A DNA stretch of 64,000 nt, from positions 17,928-81,927 of the forward strand of contig JAJDHD010000006.1 of the NCBI GenBank assembly GCA_030266015.1, given 5' to 3'. The notes beneath the pieces were generated by a model that saw nothing but the letters and a program-made list of their open reading frames with translations, was not told the DNA's origin and searched no databases. The translations under genes and the position numbers were made by a program. The DNA is from Christensenellaceae bacterium OttesenSCG-928-K19. Its GTDB lineage: Bacteria; Bacillota; Clostridia; Christensenellales; Christensenellaceae. Of this stretch, positions 45,525 to 54,884 are shown in pieces; position 1 is the first letter of the stretch; the number at the start of each line of letters is the position of its first letter.

Positions 45525-47090
45525 TTACATCATAGGGCCTATAATACGCAAAATTGCCTGCATAAACCGCTGGTACCAACGCACATTTTGCGTATCCGCA
45601 AAACCAATCTCCCTACTTACTTCCACGGTATCCAGATAATCCTGCTTCATATGCGCAAGACAGGATGCATTATGCAGCCACACACCACATTCAAAATGAA
45701 GGTAAAGGCTCCTGAAATCTAAATTTACCGTGCTGACCATTCCGGTCGTATCATCACAAAGAATTGTTTTGGAATGAATGAACCCCGGCGTATATTCATA
45801 AATTTTCACTCCCGCTTTTATGAGTGGCGCATAATGTGCCTTTGTAATCAAGAATACTAATTTTTTATCTGGAATATGCGGCACAGTGATGCGCACATCT
45901 ACACCGCTCATTGCGGCATTCTCCAGCAGCATTGAAAGCTCGTTCCCTAAAATAAGGTATGGCGTATTAATGTATAGATATTTCTGTGCACGGGAAATCA
46001 TATTTGCAATAATCCCTTCGCTTAAACAGATATCATCCAACGGCATATCCGAGAATGGCTGCACCAACCCGTCCGATAATTCTGTCCTGTCATATTGCTT
46101 ATAAGGCGTATAGCTATCAAAGTCAATTTCTTCCCGTTCGCTAAACGCCCATAAATGCAAAAACATCATAAGCAGCGACCACACACCCTCACCCTTCAGC
46201 ATAATTGAAGCGTCCTTCCATACCCCAAATCGTTTCTTTTCATTGATATACTCATCCGACAGGTTCGCACCACCGCAAAAACCTGTACAACCGTCGATTA
46301 CTGTGATTTTCCTGTGATCGCGGTTGTTAAACATAGAGTTTAAAATTGGTCGCAACGGATTAAACACAACACATTTAATCCCCTTTGCCTCCATACGCTT
46401 TTTATAGCCTGCCGGCAGTGTATGCATACAGCCAATATCGTCATACATCAGCCGCACATCCAGCCCCTGAACAGCTTTTTGCTCCAGGATATGCAGAATG
46501 CTGTTCCACATGCGTCCCTCACGTATGATAAAATACTCCATATAGATAAAATGCTCTGCCTTTTTTAGTTCTACCAGTAAATCCTCAAAAAAATCCTCCC
46601 CCATCGGATAGTATTTTGTAGAAGTATTTTCATACGGAGGATAAATCGACGCCTTGCTAATATAGTTTGACTGTCCCCTTGCGCATGGTTCCATGCTTTG
46701 TAATGTCATCTTTGTTTTCTCATCTGTCATCAGTGTTTTGTGCGTTTTCTCATAAAGCCCCAATGCCATCCTTCGTTCTTTGGGGTTCAGCTTTCGCTGA
46801 CTGAAAAAGAAATACATGGTCATTCCAAAAACAGGCAATGCAAGTACTAATATAATCCATGCAATTTTATAGGATGGATTCTGTTTTTTGCTTACTATCC
46901 AAATCACAAGGAAGATGCTGCCTATCTGAAGCGCCAATTGGATCCATTCGCTATAAGCCTCTACCTCAGATAGCAACACAACGATAACCCAAACCTGCAA
47001 TGCAATGAGGGCAAAGAAAACAAACATACGGCTTGCCAGATAGCTAAAAAACTTTTTTATCTGTCCTTTTATCATAGCATTTCTCCCCAT
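45525..47090 (-). CDS. cls: cardiolipin synthase (phospholipase D family)
   Basis: Joins two phosphatidylglycerols to cardiolipin at the membrane. 521 aa. Two or three N-terminal helices (MFVFFALIALQVWVIVVLL; IAWIILVLALPVFGMTMYFF) come first. The two PLD catalytic HKD motifs follow: HRKITVIDG...GGANLSDEY at ~240 and HSKTILCDD...STVNLDFRS at ~440. Length and layout fit bacterial Cls. It is a single gene. The true start may be the sixth codon (MIKGQ). Confidence 0.93.
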   Translation of the reverse strand: MGRNAMIKGQIKKFFSYLASRMFVFFALIALQVWVIVVLLSEVEAYSEWIQLALQIGSIFLVIWIVSKKQNPSYKIAWIILVLALPVFGMTMYFFFSQRKLNPKERRMALGLYEKTHKTLMTDEKTKMTLQSMEPCARGQSNYISKASIYPPYENTSTKYYPMGEDFFEDLLVELKKAEHFIYMEYFIIREGRMWNSILHILEQKAVQGLDVRLMYDDIGCMHTLPAGYKKRMEAKGIKCVVFNPLRPILNSMFNNRDHRKITVIDGCTGFCGGANLSDEYINEKKRFGVWKDASIMLKGEGVWSLLMMFLHLWAFSEREEIDFDSYTPYKQYDRTELSDGLVQPFSDMPLDDICLSEGIIANMISRAQKYLYINTPYLILGNELSMLLENAAMSGVDVRITVPHIPDKKLVFLITKAHYAPLIKAGVKIYEYTPGFIHSKTILCDDTTGMVSTVNLDFRSLYLHFECGVWLHNASCLAHMKQDYLDTVEVSREIGFADTQNVRWYQRFMQAILRIIGPMM

Positions 47091-47256
47091 TTATTATAAC
47101 ACAATCCTTCCCAAGTAAAGCCACAAACGAATTCTCTTATTTATCATTCATACATAAAATTGTATTCAGCGAATAGATATTTTGGCAATATTATCCAGGA
47201 GTAAGATAAAATATGGTGCCAGCCCATTATGTGGATACAGGTGACAATACGGCAAA

Positions 47257-47282
47257 TAAAAACAGGCTTATGCCTGTTTTTA
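47257..47282. terminator. bidirectional terminator between cls and the ThuA-like gene
   Basis: Perfect 11-bp stem TAAAAACAGGC-TTAT-GCCTGTTTTTA, with A/T runs on both sides. It lies about 50 bases beyond the stop of the ThuA-like gene. Confidence 0.8.
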
Positions 47283-47332
47283 CTTACCACACCATTCAAA
47301 TGAATCATGCCATCAGTTTTCGCAAGTATCTC

Positions 47333-48076
47333 TTACCGTGCAGCCCACAATATCCCCCGCCGCATAAGCGTTTGCACCGGTTCTTGTGAAAAATCATCCG
47401 CTATATGACCCAATGAATTATAAAACACACGACCATGCCCAAATGTTTTTGTCCACATAACCGGCATATCAACAACACCATTTAATACATGTGGCCCGCT
47501 TTGAGCGTCCTTCTCATCAAAATCATATGCACACAGTGCGCTATCCGAATTAAATTGAATTTTTCCGTCATACAAATACGGTGGTTTCCCCACCGGAAAC
47601 CTTGTTGCAGCTAACACCCGCACAGCAGGGTCTACATGCATATAATACTGCTCGGATTCCATATAAAAATCCTCTATTCCTTCTGTGATCGGATTACTGT
47701 GGTCTGTAATATTCACCTTGAATTTCAGTGTTTGCCCGCCCGGATGTGCCACCCATTGGCCACCCGTCATAAACTGCCAGTCGACATTGTCCCTAAAGGT
47801 GTCACACAGCCCTGCATGGCAGCCCGCAATTCCCACACCGCCTGCCACAGCTTCGATAACAGGAAACAACTGATCCGGGGCAAGCGTCCCCATTGTCCAG
47901 TGCGGAATGATAATATCCTTTTCCTTTACTTTCTTTTCATCGGATAATACTTCCAGCTTATCCGCCATTTCGACTTCAAAGTTCTCTTCCTCAAGTATCT
48001 TTTGATATAGCTTTGCTATTTTTTCCGGGTCATGACCATCCCATCCCCCATAAACCACAAGTGCTTTTTTCATCAT
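47333..48076 (-). CDS. ThuA-like domain protein
   Basis: 247 aa, glutamine-amidotransferase-like fold of the trehalose-utilisation (ThuA) family. It has VVYGGWDGHDPEKIAKLY at the start, GVGIAGCHAGLCDTFRDN with the small-residue loop, FMTGGQWVAHPGG, and GHGRVFYNSLGH at the end. The biochemical role is not established. Such genes usually sit with sugar oxidoreductases and carriers. Here the only sugar-related neighbour is the ROK regulator 370 bases upstream. Confidence 0.85.
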   Translation of the reverse strand: MMKKALVVYGGWDGHDPEKIAKLYQKILEEENFEVEMADKLEVLSDEKKVKEKDIIIPHWTMGTLAPDQLFPVIEAVAGGVGIAGCHAGLCDTFRDNVDWQFMTGGQWVAHPGGQTLKFKVNITDHSNPITEGIEDFYMESEQYYMHVDPAVRVLAATRFPVGKPPYLYDGKIQFNSDSALCAYDFDEKDAQSGPHVLNGVVDMPVMWTKTFGHGRVFYNSLGHIADDFSQEPVQTLMRRGILWAAR

Positions 48077-48338
48077 TTCTCTCCTTTCTTTTTAAACCCG
48101 TTTTATTATCTGAATAATCTTATTGAATTTTTTATAGTTGCAACATTCGAAAACCTAAAATTATCCAAATTTGACTTTTATTATGCCTGAATCAATATCA
48201 TCTTCCAAAACTTCTTCTTTTGCATAGACATGCTTTTATTTATCTGCCAAACAATACAAGCATACTATACAAAGCGCAATGTGTCAATCCACTTTATATA
48301 TTCCCTTTATTTATTTGAGAGTGTCTGTTTGAAAACAT

Positions 48339-48388
48339 CAAAAATGCAGCATCGCAAACAGTTACCTATAACTAATTTATGATGCTGC
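48339..48388 (-). terminator. branched hairpin, probable terminator of the ROK regulator gene
   Basis: GCAGCATC (48388-48381, minus strand) pairs with GATGCTGC (48353-48346). Nested inside is AGTTA-TAGG-TAACT. An ATTTTTG tract follows on the minus strand. The rest of 48077-48338 is AT-rich and holds no visible gene, only the upstream region of the ThuA-like gene. Confidence 0.6.
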
Positions 48389-48446
48389 TAAATATTACCT
48401 TCTACCCATGCTGCACTTTATATTTAAATAATTTACCACGCACAGT

Positions 48447-49628
48447 TTAAATTGTATAAACCGCTTCCACATCCATGAATTTCCCCAGCGGAATGAGCGC
48501 TGCCCCCAAAACCGAAGCGTCTTCCTTCAGCTCTGACACAAGGATGCACACATCTTTTTCCGAATAGTATTTTGTATCATCAAATACTCTGCTTTTTAGT
48601 TCATCCAAAAGAATATCCGCATAATTTGCCATTTCCCCGCCCAAAACAATATAGTGAGGGTCAAAAATATGTATAATACTTTGAATACCAACACTCATGT
48701 TCTCAATATACTCTTTCCACAGCTTAACAGCAGCCGTATCCCCTTGCTTACGTTGCTGGAAAAACTCTCGCAATGTGGCGATCTTCTCCCCCGCTTCCTT
48801 GTTGTATGCATTAATTAGTGCCCCACCGGAAACATAGGCATTCCAGCAACCCAGCCGGCCACAGACACATTTATTACCACCGCGCCGGATAATCATGTGC
48901 CCCAGTTCCCCCGCGCGTTTGCTGTGTCCTTTATAAATTTTGTTGTCTGCGACGACGCCCGCGCCAATTCCCTCATTTACAGAAATATATACCATATCGC
49001 TGTCATTTTTACATACGCCCATTTTATATTCCGCATAAGCTGCCACATTCGACTCATTCTCCACATAAATCGGAAAATCGAACATAATCTGGTAATTATT
49101 AAAGTCAACATTGGTAAGCGACAAGTTTGGCGCAATCTCCAGCACTTTTGTTTCTTCATTCACCGTGCCCGGAACAGAAAAGCCTATCCCCAATATTTTC
49201 GACTTGTTGATTGCCATGGTAGAAAGAATCTTCTGCACCTCTATGCTAATCCTCTCCATCAGTTCACTGAATTCATATTCCCCATCAAAATCAAATGAAC
49301 GGTCGCATATCACCTCATAGTTCAGGTTCAAAAGCACAATGCGCACTTTCTTCCCTGTCATCAGGTCTACACCAAACGCATACCTTGCGTTTTTCAGAAA
49401 CCGGAGCACCACTGGCTTGCGGCCTCCTGTGGACGTTGCCACGCCCGCTTCCTCTATGATTCCATCCTTAATCAGCTCATTTGTATTGGAAATCACCGTA
49501 GGCACACTGACACCCAGTTCCTTGGAAAGCTCCCGTTTAACCATGACTTCCTTTTGCCGAAGCAGGCTCAATATTTGTTTTTTATTAAATTCCTTGATCG
49601 TACTTTGATCTACTTTATTATTCTCCAT
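48447..49628 (-). CDS. ROK-family transcriptional regulator (NagC/XylR-like)
   Basis: 393 aa. The N-terminal winged helix (~12-70: ILSLLRQKEVMVKRELSKEL, SVPTVISNTNELIKDG) is followed by a ROK sugar-kinase-like domain with GVDLMTGKKVRIVLL, VSVNEGIGAGVV and the zinc motif HMIIRRGGNKCVCGRLGCWN. The family represses sugar-use genes until a sugar binds. The ThuA-like gene is the only neighbour that could be its target. Confidence 0.93.
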   Translation of the reverse strand: MENNKVDQSTIKEFNKKQILSLLRQKEVMVKRELSKELGVSVPTVISNTNELIKDGIIEEAGVATSTGGRKPVVLRFLKNARYAFGVDLMTGKKVRIVLLNLNYEVICDRSFDFDGEYEFSELMERISIEVQKILSTMAINKSKILGIGFSVPGTVNEETKVLEIAPNLSLTNVDFNNYQIMFDFPIYVENESNVAAYAEYKMGVCKNDSDMVYISVNEGIGAGVVADNKIYKGHSKRAGELGHMIIRRGGNKCVCGRLGCWNAYVSGGALINAYNKEAGEKIATLREFFQQRKQGDTAAVKLWKEYIENMSVGIQSIIHIFDPHYIVLGGEMANYADILLDELKSRVFDDTKYYSEKDVCILVSELKEDASVLGAALIPLGKFMDVEAVYTI

Positions 49629-49761
49629 TTTTACCCCACAAAGTTCCTAAAATCAGTTTATAATGATATTTTAATAATAGTACATCTTTTTACAAAACAC
49701 AAGCATACAACCAAATGCATCTCTTTCTCATTGTAAAATCCAAATATATTTTTTGTTACAT

Positions 49762-49792
49762 AAAAAGGCAGTCTGCGCAAGACTGCCTTTTT
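49762..49792. terminator. terminator behind trpB
   Basis: Perfect 12-bp stem AAAAAGGCAGTC-TGCGCAA-GACTGCCTTTTT, usable on both strands, 15 bases beyond the trpB stop. Confidence 0.85.
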
Positions 49793-49806
49793 TCGCTTTT
49801 CTGTAA

Positions 49807-51024
49807 TCAATCCATGTATTGCTCTCCTGTGCCATAATGCTCCACAACATAATCGATGTCTTTATCTCCCCTGCCGCTCAGGTTCACCAGAATAGAGCCT
49901 GTCTTCATTTCCTTTGCGAGTTTCATTGCATATGCTACCGCATGCGCACTCTCTAATGCTGGAATGATCCCTTCCATACGTGACAGCTTGAAAAATGCCT
50001 CAATCGCCTCTTCATCCGTGACTGACGCGTAGTTCACACGTCCCTGCTGATGCAAATACGCGTGCTCTGGCCCTACCGACGGGTAATCAAGCCCGCTGGC
50101 CACCGAATACACCGGTGCCGCCTCGCCCGCTTCATCCTGCAAAAGCAGGCTTTCAAAGCCATGCAGTACGCCTTTGGATCCAAATGTAATGGTCGCCGCG
50201 TTATCTCCTATCTTTTCCCCTCGGCCCATGGGTTCCACGCCGTAAATTTCCACAGGATCGGCCACAAACGGCGTAAACATACCCGCGGAATTGCTACCAC
50301 CGCCCACACAAGCACAAACCGCATCCGGCAGATTGCCCGTCATCTCAATAAACTGCTCACGCGCTTCCACGCCCACCACCATCTGGAAATCACGTACCAT
50401 CAGCGGAAACGGGTGCGGCCCTACAGCAGAACCAATGCAATATATAGAATTTTCATAATCCGCGGCATATGCCTCAAAGGCTGAATCCACCGCTTCTTTC
50501 AATGTTGCCGCGCCATGCGATACGGGCACAACCTTCGCCCCCAGTATTTCCATGCGCGTAACATTCGGCGCCTGCTTCTCTATATCCACAATTCCCATAT
50601 GTACTTCGCATTCTAACCCAAAAAACGCCGCCGCAGTCGCCAGCGCAACACCATGCTGCCCCGCGCCCGTTTCTGCAATCAGCTTCTTTTTGCCCATATA
50701 ATTGGCAAGCAATCCCTCGCCCATGCAATGGTTTAATTTATGCGCACCCGTGTGGTTCAAATCTTCGCGCTTTAAATAGATTTGCGCCATACCACAATAT
50801 TGGGAAAGCCGTTCACAGTGATACACCGGCGTAGGCCGGCCCTGGAATTCCTTACGGATGCGGCGCAGTTCGCTTATAAATTTAGAGGAATGGCAAATCG
50901 TTTGGTATGCTTCCGCAATCTCCTCAAACGCTGGCATCAGGACATCTGGAATAACCATACCGCCGTATTCACCAAAATACCCTTTTTCATTCGGATAGTT
51001 TTTTAAGTAAGTTGTAAAATCCAT
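49807..51024 (-). CDS. trpB: stand-alone tryptophan synthase beta chain
   Basis: Condenses indole and serine with PLP. 405 aa. It has [12 protein letters not shown], the PLP-lysine motif [26 protein letters not shown], the phosphate-binding loop [18 protein letters not shown] and LSGRGDKD. Some positions differ from the usual TrpB1 ([11 protein letters not shown] where KINNALGQ is common). No trpA or other trp gene is adjacent, so it may salvage indole. The start at 51024 has AGGAAGTGG upstream. Open sequence further upstream is not typical of the family. Confidence 0.92.
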   Translation of the reverse strand: MDFTTYLKNYPNEKGYFGEYGGMVIPDVLMPAFEEIAEAYQTICHSSKFISELRRIRKEFQGRPTPVYHCERLSQYCGMAQIYLKREDLNHTGAHKLNHCMGEGLLANYMGKKKLIAETGAGQHGVALATAAAFFGLECEVHMGIVDIEKQAPNVTRMEILGAKVVPVSHGAATLKEAVDSAFEAYAADYENSIYCIGSAVGPHPFPLMVRDFQMVVGVEAREQFIEMTGNLPDAVCACVGGGSNSAGMFTPFVADPVEIYGVEPMGRGEKIGDNAATITFGSKGVLHGFESLLLQDEAGEAAPVYSVASGLDYPSVGPEHAYLHQQGRVNYASVTDEEAIEAFFKLSRMEGIIPALESAHAVAYAMKLAKEMKTGSILVNLSGRGDKDIDYVVEHYGTGEQYMD

Positions 51025-51251
51025 GTGTTTTCCACTTCCTTTTTTACTGAAATGCCCTTCACCACATACTATTACACTTAGAAGAGCCTGACCATCTTTA
51101 CTCATTATACACATGCCGTTAACGGCTGTAAACCCTTCCCCACGCACTACTTCACTTCCCCACCACGGCCTGCATCAACCTCTGATTCCATTTTTATGTG
51201 ATTTAGGAATTTATTTCATGGATTAAAAGGCTAAACACAGCCGTTTTCGTA

Positions 51252-51280
51252 TTGTCGCACAATATCTTATGTGATAAACT
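51252..51280 (+). promoter_or_regulatory. promoter of the butyrate operon
   Basis: TTGTCG (51252-51257), 17-bp spacer, TAAACT (51275-51280). The Rex-type box begins at its -10. Confidence 0.5.
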
Positions 51281-51296
51281 GTTAAAAAGTTAACAA
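51279..51296 (+). promoter_or_regulatory. Rex-type redox operator
   Basis: CTGTTAAAAAGTTAACAA matches the clostridial Rex consensus TTGTTAA-N4-TTAACAA except for the first base. It covers the expected transcription start of the CoA-transferase/bcd/etf operon, where a bound repressor would block polymerase. Rex responds to NADH/NAD and is known to control butyrate genes in Clostridia. The ~220-base leader that follows holds a small hairpin (TAGAGC...GCTCTA, ~51369-51397) and no other clear feature. Confidence 0.75.
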
Positions 51297-51520
51297 TCTT
51301 TTGATTGAGTGCACTAGCTATATGGTCTGGAACAGAAATCAGCTTATGCTTTTGTCAAAATCAATGTGGTAGAGCATTCGTTCGCTCTATAGTCTAGATC
51401 TGTAAGTTATAAGTTTTATTTTTGAAGATAGAGTGTTTCATTTTGTATCAAACTTAAAATGATTCACTTTTATATGGCAATTAGGTATATTTGCTTATCA
51501 CCATGCGAAAGGAAAATATT

Positions 51521-52858
51521 ATGGCTGACTGGAAAGAAAAATATAAATCCAAGTTGATGACTGCCGAGGAATCCGTAACCCATATCCATTCTGGCGAGCG
51601 GGCCGTAATTGCACATGCACTAGGAGCACCCGTGCTGGTAATTGAGGCAATGGTTGCAAACAAAGAGGCTTACCGCGATGTGGAAATTGTACATATGCTC
51701 ACATTCGGCGGCACCCCTTATGTTGGCGAGGGTATGGAAAAGCATTTCCGCAACAATTCCCTGTTTGCAGGCGCAACTAACCGAAACGCAATAAACGAAG
51801 GTGCGGCAGACTTCACTCCCGCACACTTTTCAAGGATTCCAGATTTAATCCGTACAAATTTAAAACCGGACGTCCTGCTTTGCCAAGTGTCACCACCTGA
51901 TGAAAACGGCTATGTCAGCCTGGGGCTGACAAGCGATTACACCATGCCTGCGGCAACCGTTGCGCGGACAATCATCGCAGAAGTGAACCCCAAATGTCCG
52001 CGCGTATTTGGCGATACTTTTTTGCATGTATCACAGCTTGAGTGCATGGTATATACTGAGCGGGACATCATTAGCCTGCCACAAACCGAGCTTACCGACG
52101 TGGAAAAAGCAATTGGCAAAAACTGTGCAGAGCTGGTACAGGACGGCGATACATTACAGCTCGGCATTGGCGCCATCCCGGATTCTGTATTATTTTTCCT
52201 GAGGAATAAAAAGGATTTGGGAATTCATTCGGAGATTGTCGCCGATGGAGTACAATACCTGATTGAGCACGGCGTAATTAATGGCAGTAAAAAGACACAG
52301 CACGTGGGCAAGGTTGTGGCAACCGGAATCTATGGCACATCCAACTTCCACAAGTTTGTGAATAACCATCCAATGTTTGAATTGTATCCATCTGATTACA
52401 CCAACGATGTGCGTGTGATTGCTTCGCACGACAATCTTGTATCCATCAACTCATGTATCCAGGTCGATTTTGCCGGTGAGATCAGCTCCGATACCATTGG
52501 CACAAGGCAATACAGCGGCATTGGCGGGCAAGCCGATTTTGTGCGGGGCGCCAATCTCTCCAAAGGTGGCCGCTCCATTATGGCGTGCTATTCAACCGCA
52601 AAAAATGGCACCGTATCCAGAATTGTCCCTGTATTAACACCGGGGGCGGCTGTTGCCACCATGCGAGAGGATGTTGACTATTTTGTGACAGAACACGGCA
52701 TCGCGCACCTTAAAGGGCGCACGCTGTATGACCGGGCAAAACAGCTCATTGGCATAGCCCATCCCAAATTCCGTGACGAATTGCTGGATCAGGCAGAAAA
52801 GCGTTATAACCGAAAGGTTTATTTACAGGTGCCAGAGCTGGAAACAAGAGCAGAATAA
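51521..52858 (+). CDS. acetyl-CoA hydrolase/transferase family CoA-transferase (butyryl-CoA:acetate or 4-hydroxybutyrate CoA-transferase type)
   Basis: Moves CoA between acids. 445 aa. It contains QLGIGAIPDSVL, GIHSEIVADGV with the probable catalytic Glu, GIGGQADFVRGA and VTEHGIAHLKGRT. Next to bcd-etfBA, the most likely role is the last step of butyrate formation, butyryl-CoA + acetate to butyrate + acetyl-CoA. The family also holds 4-hydroxybutyrate CoA-transferases, and sequence inspection alone does not separate them. The start at 51521 has AAAGGA upstream. Confidence 0.88.
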   Translation: MADWKEKYKSKLMTAEESVTHIHSGERAVIAHALGAPVLVIEAMVANKEAYRDVEIVHMLTFGGTPYVGEGMEKHFRNNSLFAGATNRNAINEGAADFTPAHFSRIPDLIRTNLKPDVLLCQVSPPDENGYVSLGLTSDYTMPAATVARTIIAEVNPKCPRVFGDTFLHVSQLECMVYTERDIISLPQTELTDVEKAIGKNCAELVQDGDTLQLGIGAIPDSVLFFLRNKKDLGIHSEIVADGVQYLIEHGVINGSKKTQHVGKVVATGIYGTSNFHKFVNNHPMFELYPSDYTNDVRVIASHDNLVSINSCIQVDFAGEISSDTIGTRQYSGIGGQADFVRGANLSKGGRSIMACYSTAKNGTVSRIVPVLTPGAAVATMREDVDYFVTEHGIAHLKGRTLYDRAKQLIGIAHPKFRDELLDQAEKRYNRKVYLQVPELETRAE

Positions 52859-52937
52859 CCGAAATAAGATTAGATTCGCGAAACGCCTGGCTGTTCCACC
52901 TGTCTGGCGTCAATGCAAATAGAGTTTGGAGGAAAAC

Positions 52938-54077
52938 ATGGACTTCACATTAAGCAAAGAACATCAAATGCTGCAAAAACTATATCAGGATTTTGCAGAG
53001 CGGGAGGTAAAACCACTCGCGGCAGAATTGGATGAAGAAGAGCGTTTCCCGGACGAAACGCTGGTAAAGCTCCGTCAAAACGGTATGATGGGTGTTTCCT
53101 ACCCCAAAGAATATGGTGGTCAGGGTTGCGACATGCTTGCCAATGTACTGCTCATCGAAGAGATTGCCAAGGTATGCGCCACCACCGCCGTTATCTTAGC
53201 TGTGCACAGTTCTCTTGTGCCCAGCATTTTGCTGAAGCATGGCTCTGAGGAACAAAAACAAAAATACCTTACCCCACTTATGAAAGGCGATTATTTGGGT
53301 GCATTCGCCATCACCGAGGCAAACGCTGGCACAGACGCGGCAGCACAACAAACCAAGGCAGACCGCGACGGCGACTATTATATCCTGAACGGCAGCAAAT
53401 TATTTATCACTAATGCAGGGAAAGCCGACGTTTACCTTGTCCTCGCCGTAACGGACAAAACCAAGCGTTCCCGGGGTATTTCAGCATTTGTCATCGAAAA
53501 AGGCATGGAGGGATTTACCATAGGGCCAAAGGAAAAGAAGATGGGGCTGCGCGGTTCTTCCACCTGTGAAATCATTTTCGAAAATTGCAAAGTGCCAAAA
53601 GAAAACCGGATCGGTGCAGAAGGAAAAGGCTACAGCATAGCATTGGGGGCACTGGATATCGGCCGCATCGGCATTGCCGCGCAAGCGCTGGGCATTGCGG
53701 AGGGTGCGTTTGACGAAACAGTGCAATATGTGAAAGAGCGCAAGCAATTTGGCAAGCCATTAGCCGCATTCCAGAACACACAGTTTACCCTTGCTGCGAT
53801 GAAAGCGAAAATAGACGCGGCAAAGCTGCTCGTGTATCGCGCCGCACTTGCAAAGGATAACCAGAAAGTATTTTCGCTGGAGGCTGCGACCGCCAAGCTT
53901 TTTGCTTCAGAAACAGCCATGGAAGTGACTACCCAGTTCCTGCAGCTTTTCGGCGGATATGGCTATATGCGCGACTACCCTATCGAGCGGATGATGCGCG
54001 ATGCTAAAATCACCCAAATTTACGAAGGAACCAGCGAGGTACAAAAAATGGTGATTTCCTCGACTGTTTTGAAATGA
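52938..54077 (+). CDS. bcd: butyryl-CoA dehydrogenase (short-chain acyl-CoA dehydrogenase)
   Basis: FAD enzyme reducing crotonyl-CoA to butyryl-CoA with electrons from Etf. 379 aa. It has AFAITEANAGTDA (FAD/substrate site), FITNAGKADVYLV, and catalytic Glu in QIYEGTSEVQKMVI near the end. TTTGGAGGA lies before the ATG at 52938. It is followed by etfB after 10 bases. This bcd-etfB-etfA order is the electron-bifurcating unit of butyrate producers. Confidence 0.93.
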   Translation: MDFTLSKEHQMLQKLYQDFAEREVKPLAAELDEEERFPDETLVKLRQNGMMGVSYPKEYGGQGCDMLANVLLIEEIAKVCATTAVILAVHSSLVPSILLKHGSEEQKQKYLTPLMKGDYLGAFAITEANAGTDAAAQQTKADRDGDYYILNGSKLFITNAGKADVYLVLAVTDKTKRSRGISAFVIEKGMEGFTIGPKEKKMGLRGSSTCEIIFENCKVPKENRIGAEGKGYSIALGALDIGRIGIAAQALGIAEGAFDETVQYVKERKQFGKPLAAFQNTQFTLAAMKAKIDAAKLLVYRAALAKDNQKVFSLEAATAKLFASETAMEVTTQFLQLFGGYGYMRDYPIERMMRDAKITQIYEGTSEVQKMVISSTVLK

Positions 54078-54087
54078 GGAGGAAATT

Positions 54088-54873
54088 ATGTTGAATATTG
54101 TAGTATGCATCAAACAGGTACCGGATACCAATGAGGTTAAGCTGAATCCCGAAACGGGCACGCTGATTCGCGATGGCATCCCCAACATCATTAATCCGGA
54201 TGATAAATCGGCGCTGGAAGCCGCATTGCAATTGAAGGACAAGCACGGCGCAAAAGTCACCGTGATCTCCATGGGGCCAGCACAGGCAGATGATGTCTTG
54301 CGCGAGGCGCTGGCAATGGGTGCGGATGAAACATTCCTTGTGACAGATCGCGCGTTTGGCGGCGCAGACACATGGGCAACCTCTTCCACTCTTGCTTCTG
54401 CCATCAGCAAAGTACCCTACGACCTAATTATTACAGGACGTCAGGCAATTGACGGGGACACGGCCCAAGTGGGACCACAGATCGCGGAGCATCTCGGCAT
54501 TCCCAATATCAGCTATGCGGAAGCAATAGAACTGGATGGCGATTCTGTTATCGTAAAAAGGATGTATGAAGATCGTTACCATATGGTCAAGGCAAAGATG
54601 CCCTGCCTCATCACAGCGCTTGCAGAACTGGCTGAGCCTCGTTATATGACGCCGGGTGGTGTTTTTGACGCCTACCGCGAGAAAGAGGTCACCATCTGGG
54701 GACGCGACGATCTGGATGTTGCAACAGAAAACATCGGTCTTAAAGGATCGCCCACGCGCGTTGTCAAATCCTTTACCAAGGAACTAAAGGGAAAAGGAAC
54801 TGTCGTCAATCTGGATACACAGGAATCAGTGGACTTTTTGATTGAAAAACTCCAGGAAAAGTTTGTGCTGTAA
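54088..54873 (+). CDS. etfB: electron transfer flavoprotein, beta subunit
   Basis: 261 aa. It has VVCIKQVPDTNEVKLN at the N-terminus, NPDDKSALEAALQL and GRQAIDGDTAQVGPQIAEHL with the nucleotide/FAD site. In bcd-linked systems the beta-subunit FAD takes electrons from NADH and bifurcates them to ferredoxin and Bcd. Bifurcation is inferred from gene order. Confidence 0.95.
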   Translation: MLNIVVCIKQVPDTNEVKLNPETGTLIRDGIPNIINPDDKSALEAALQLKDKHGAKVTVISMGPAQADDVLREALAMGADETFLVTDRAFGGADTWATSSTLASAISKVPYDLIITGRQAIDGDTAQVGPQIAEHLGIPNISYAEAIELDGDSVIVKRMYEDRYHMVKAKMPCLITALAELAEPRYMTPGGVFDAYREKEVTIWGRDDLDVATENIGLKGSPTRVVKSFTKELKGKGTVVNLDTQESVDFLIEKLQEKFVL

Positions 54874-54884
54874 AGGGGAAAACT

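Noticed and set aside
51025..51250. Possible T-box or trp leader in front of trpB
   Set aside because: No T-box sequence (GGGTGG-ACCGCG type), no specifier stem-loop and no terminator were found on the minus strand.
51355..51400. tRNA-like stretch (GTGGTAGAGCATTCG resembles a D-arm)
   Set aside because: No acceptor stem, anticodon arm or T-arm with TTCGA can be built around it. It is better explained as a small hairpin in the leader of the butyrate operon.
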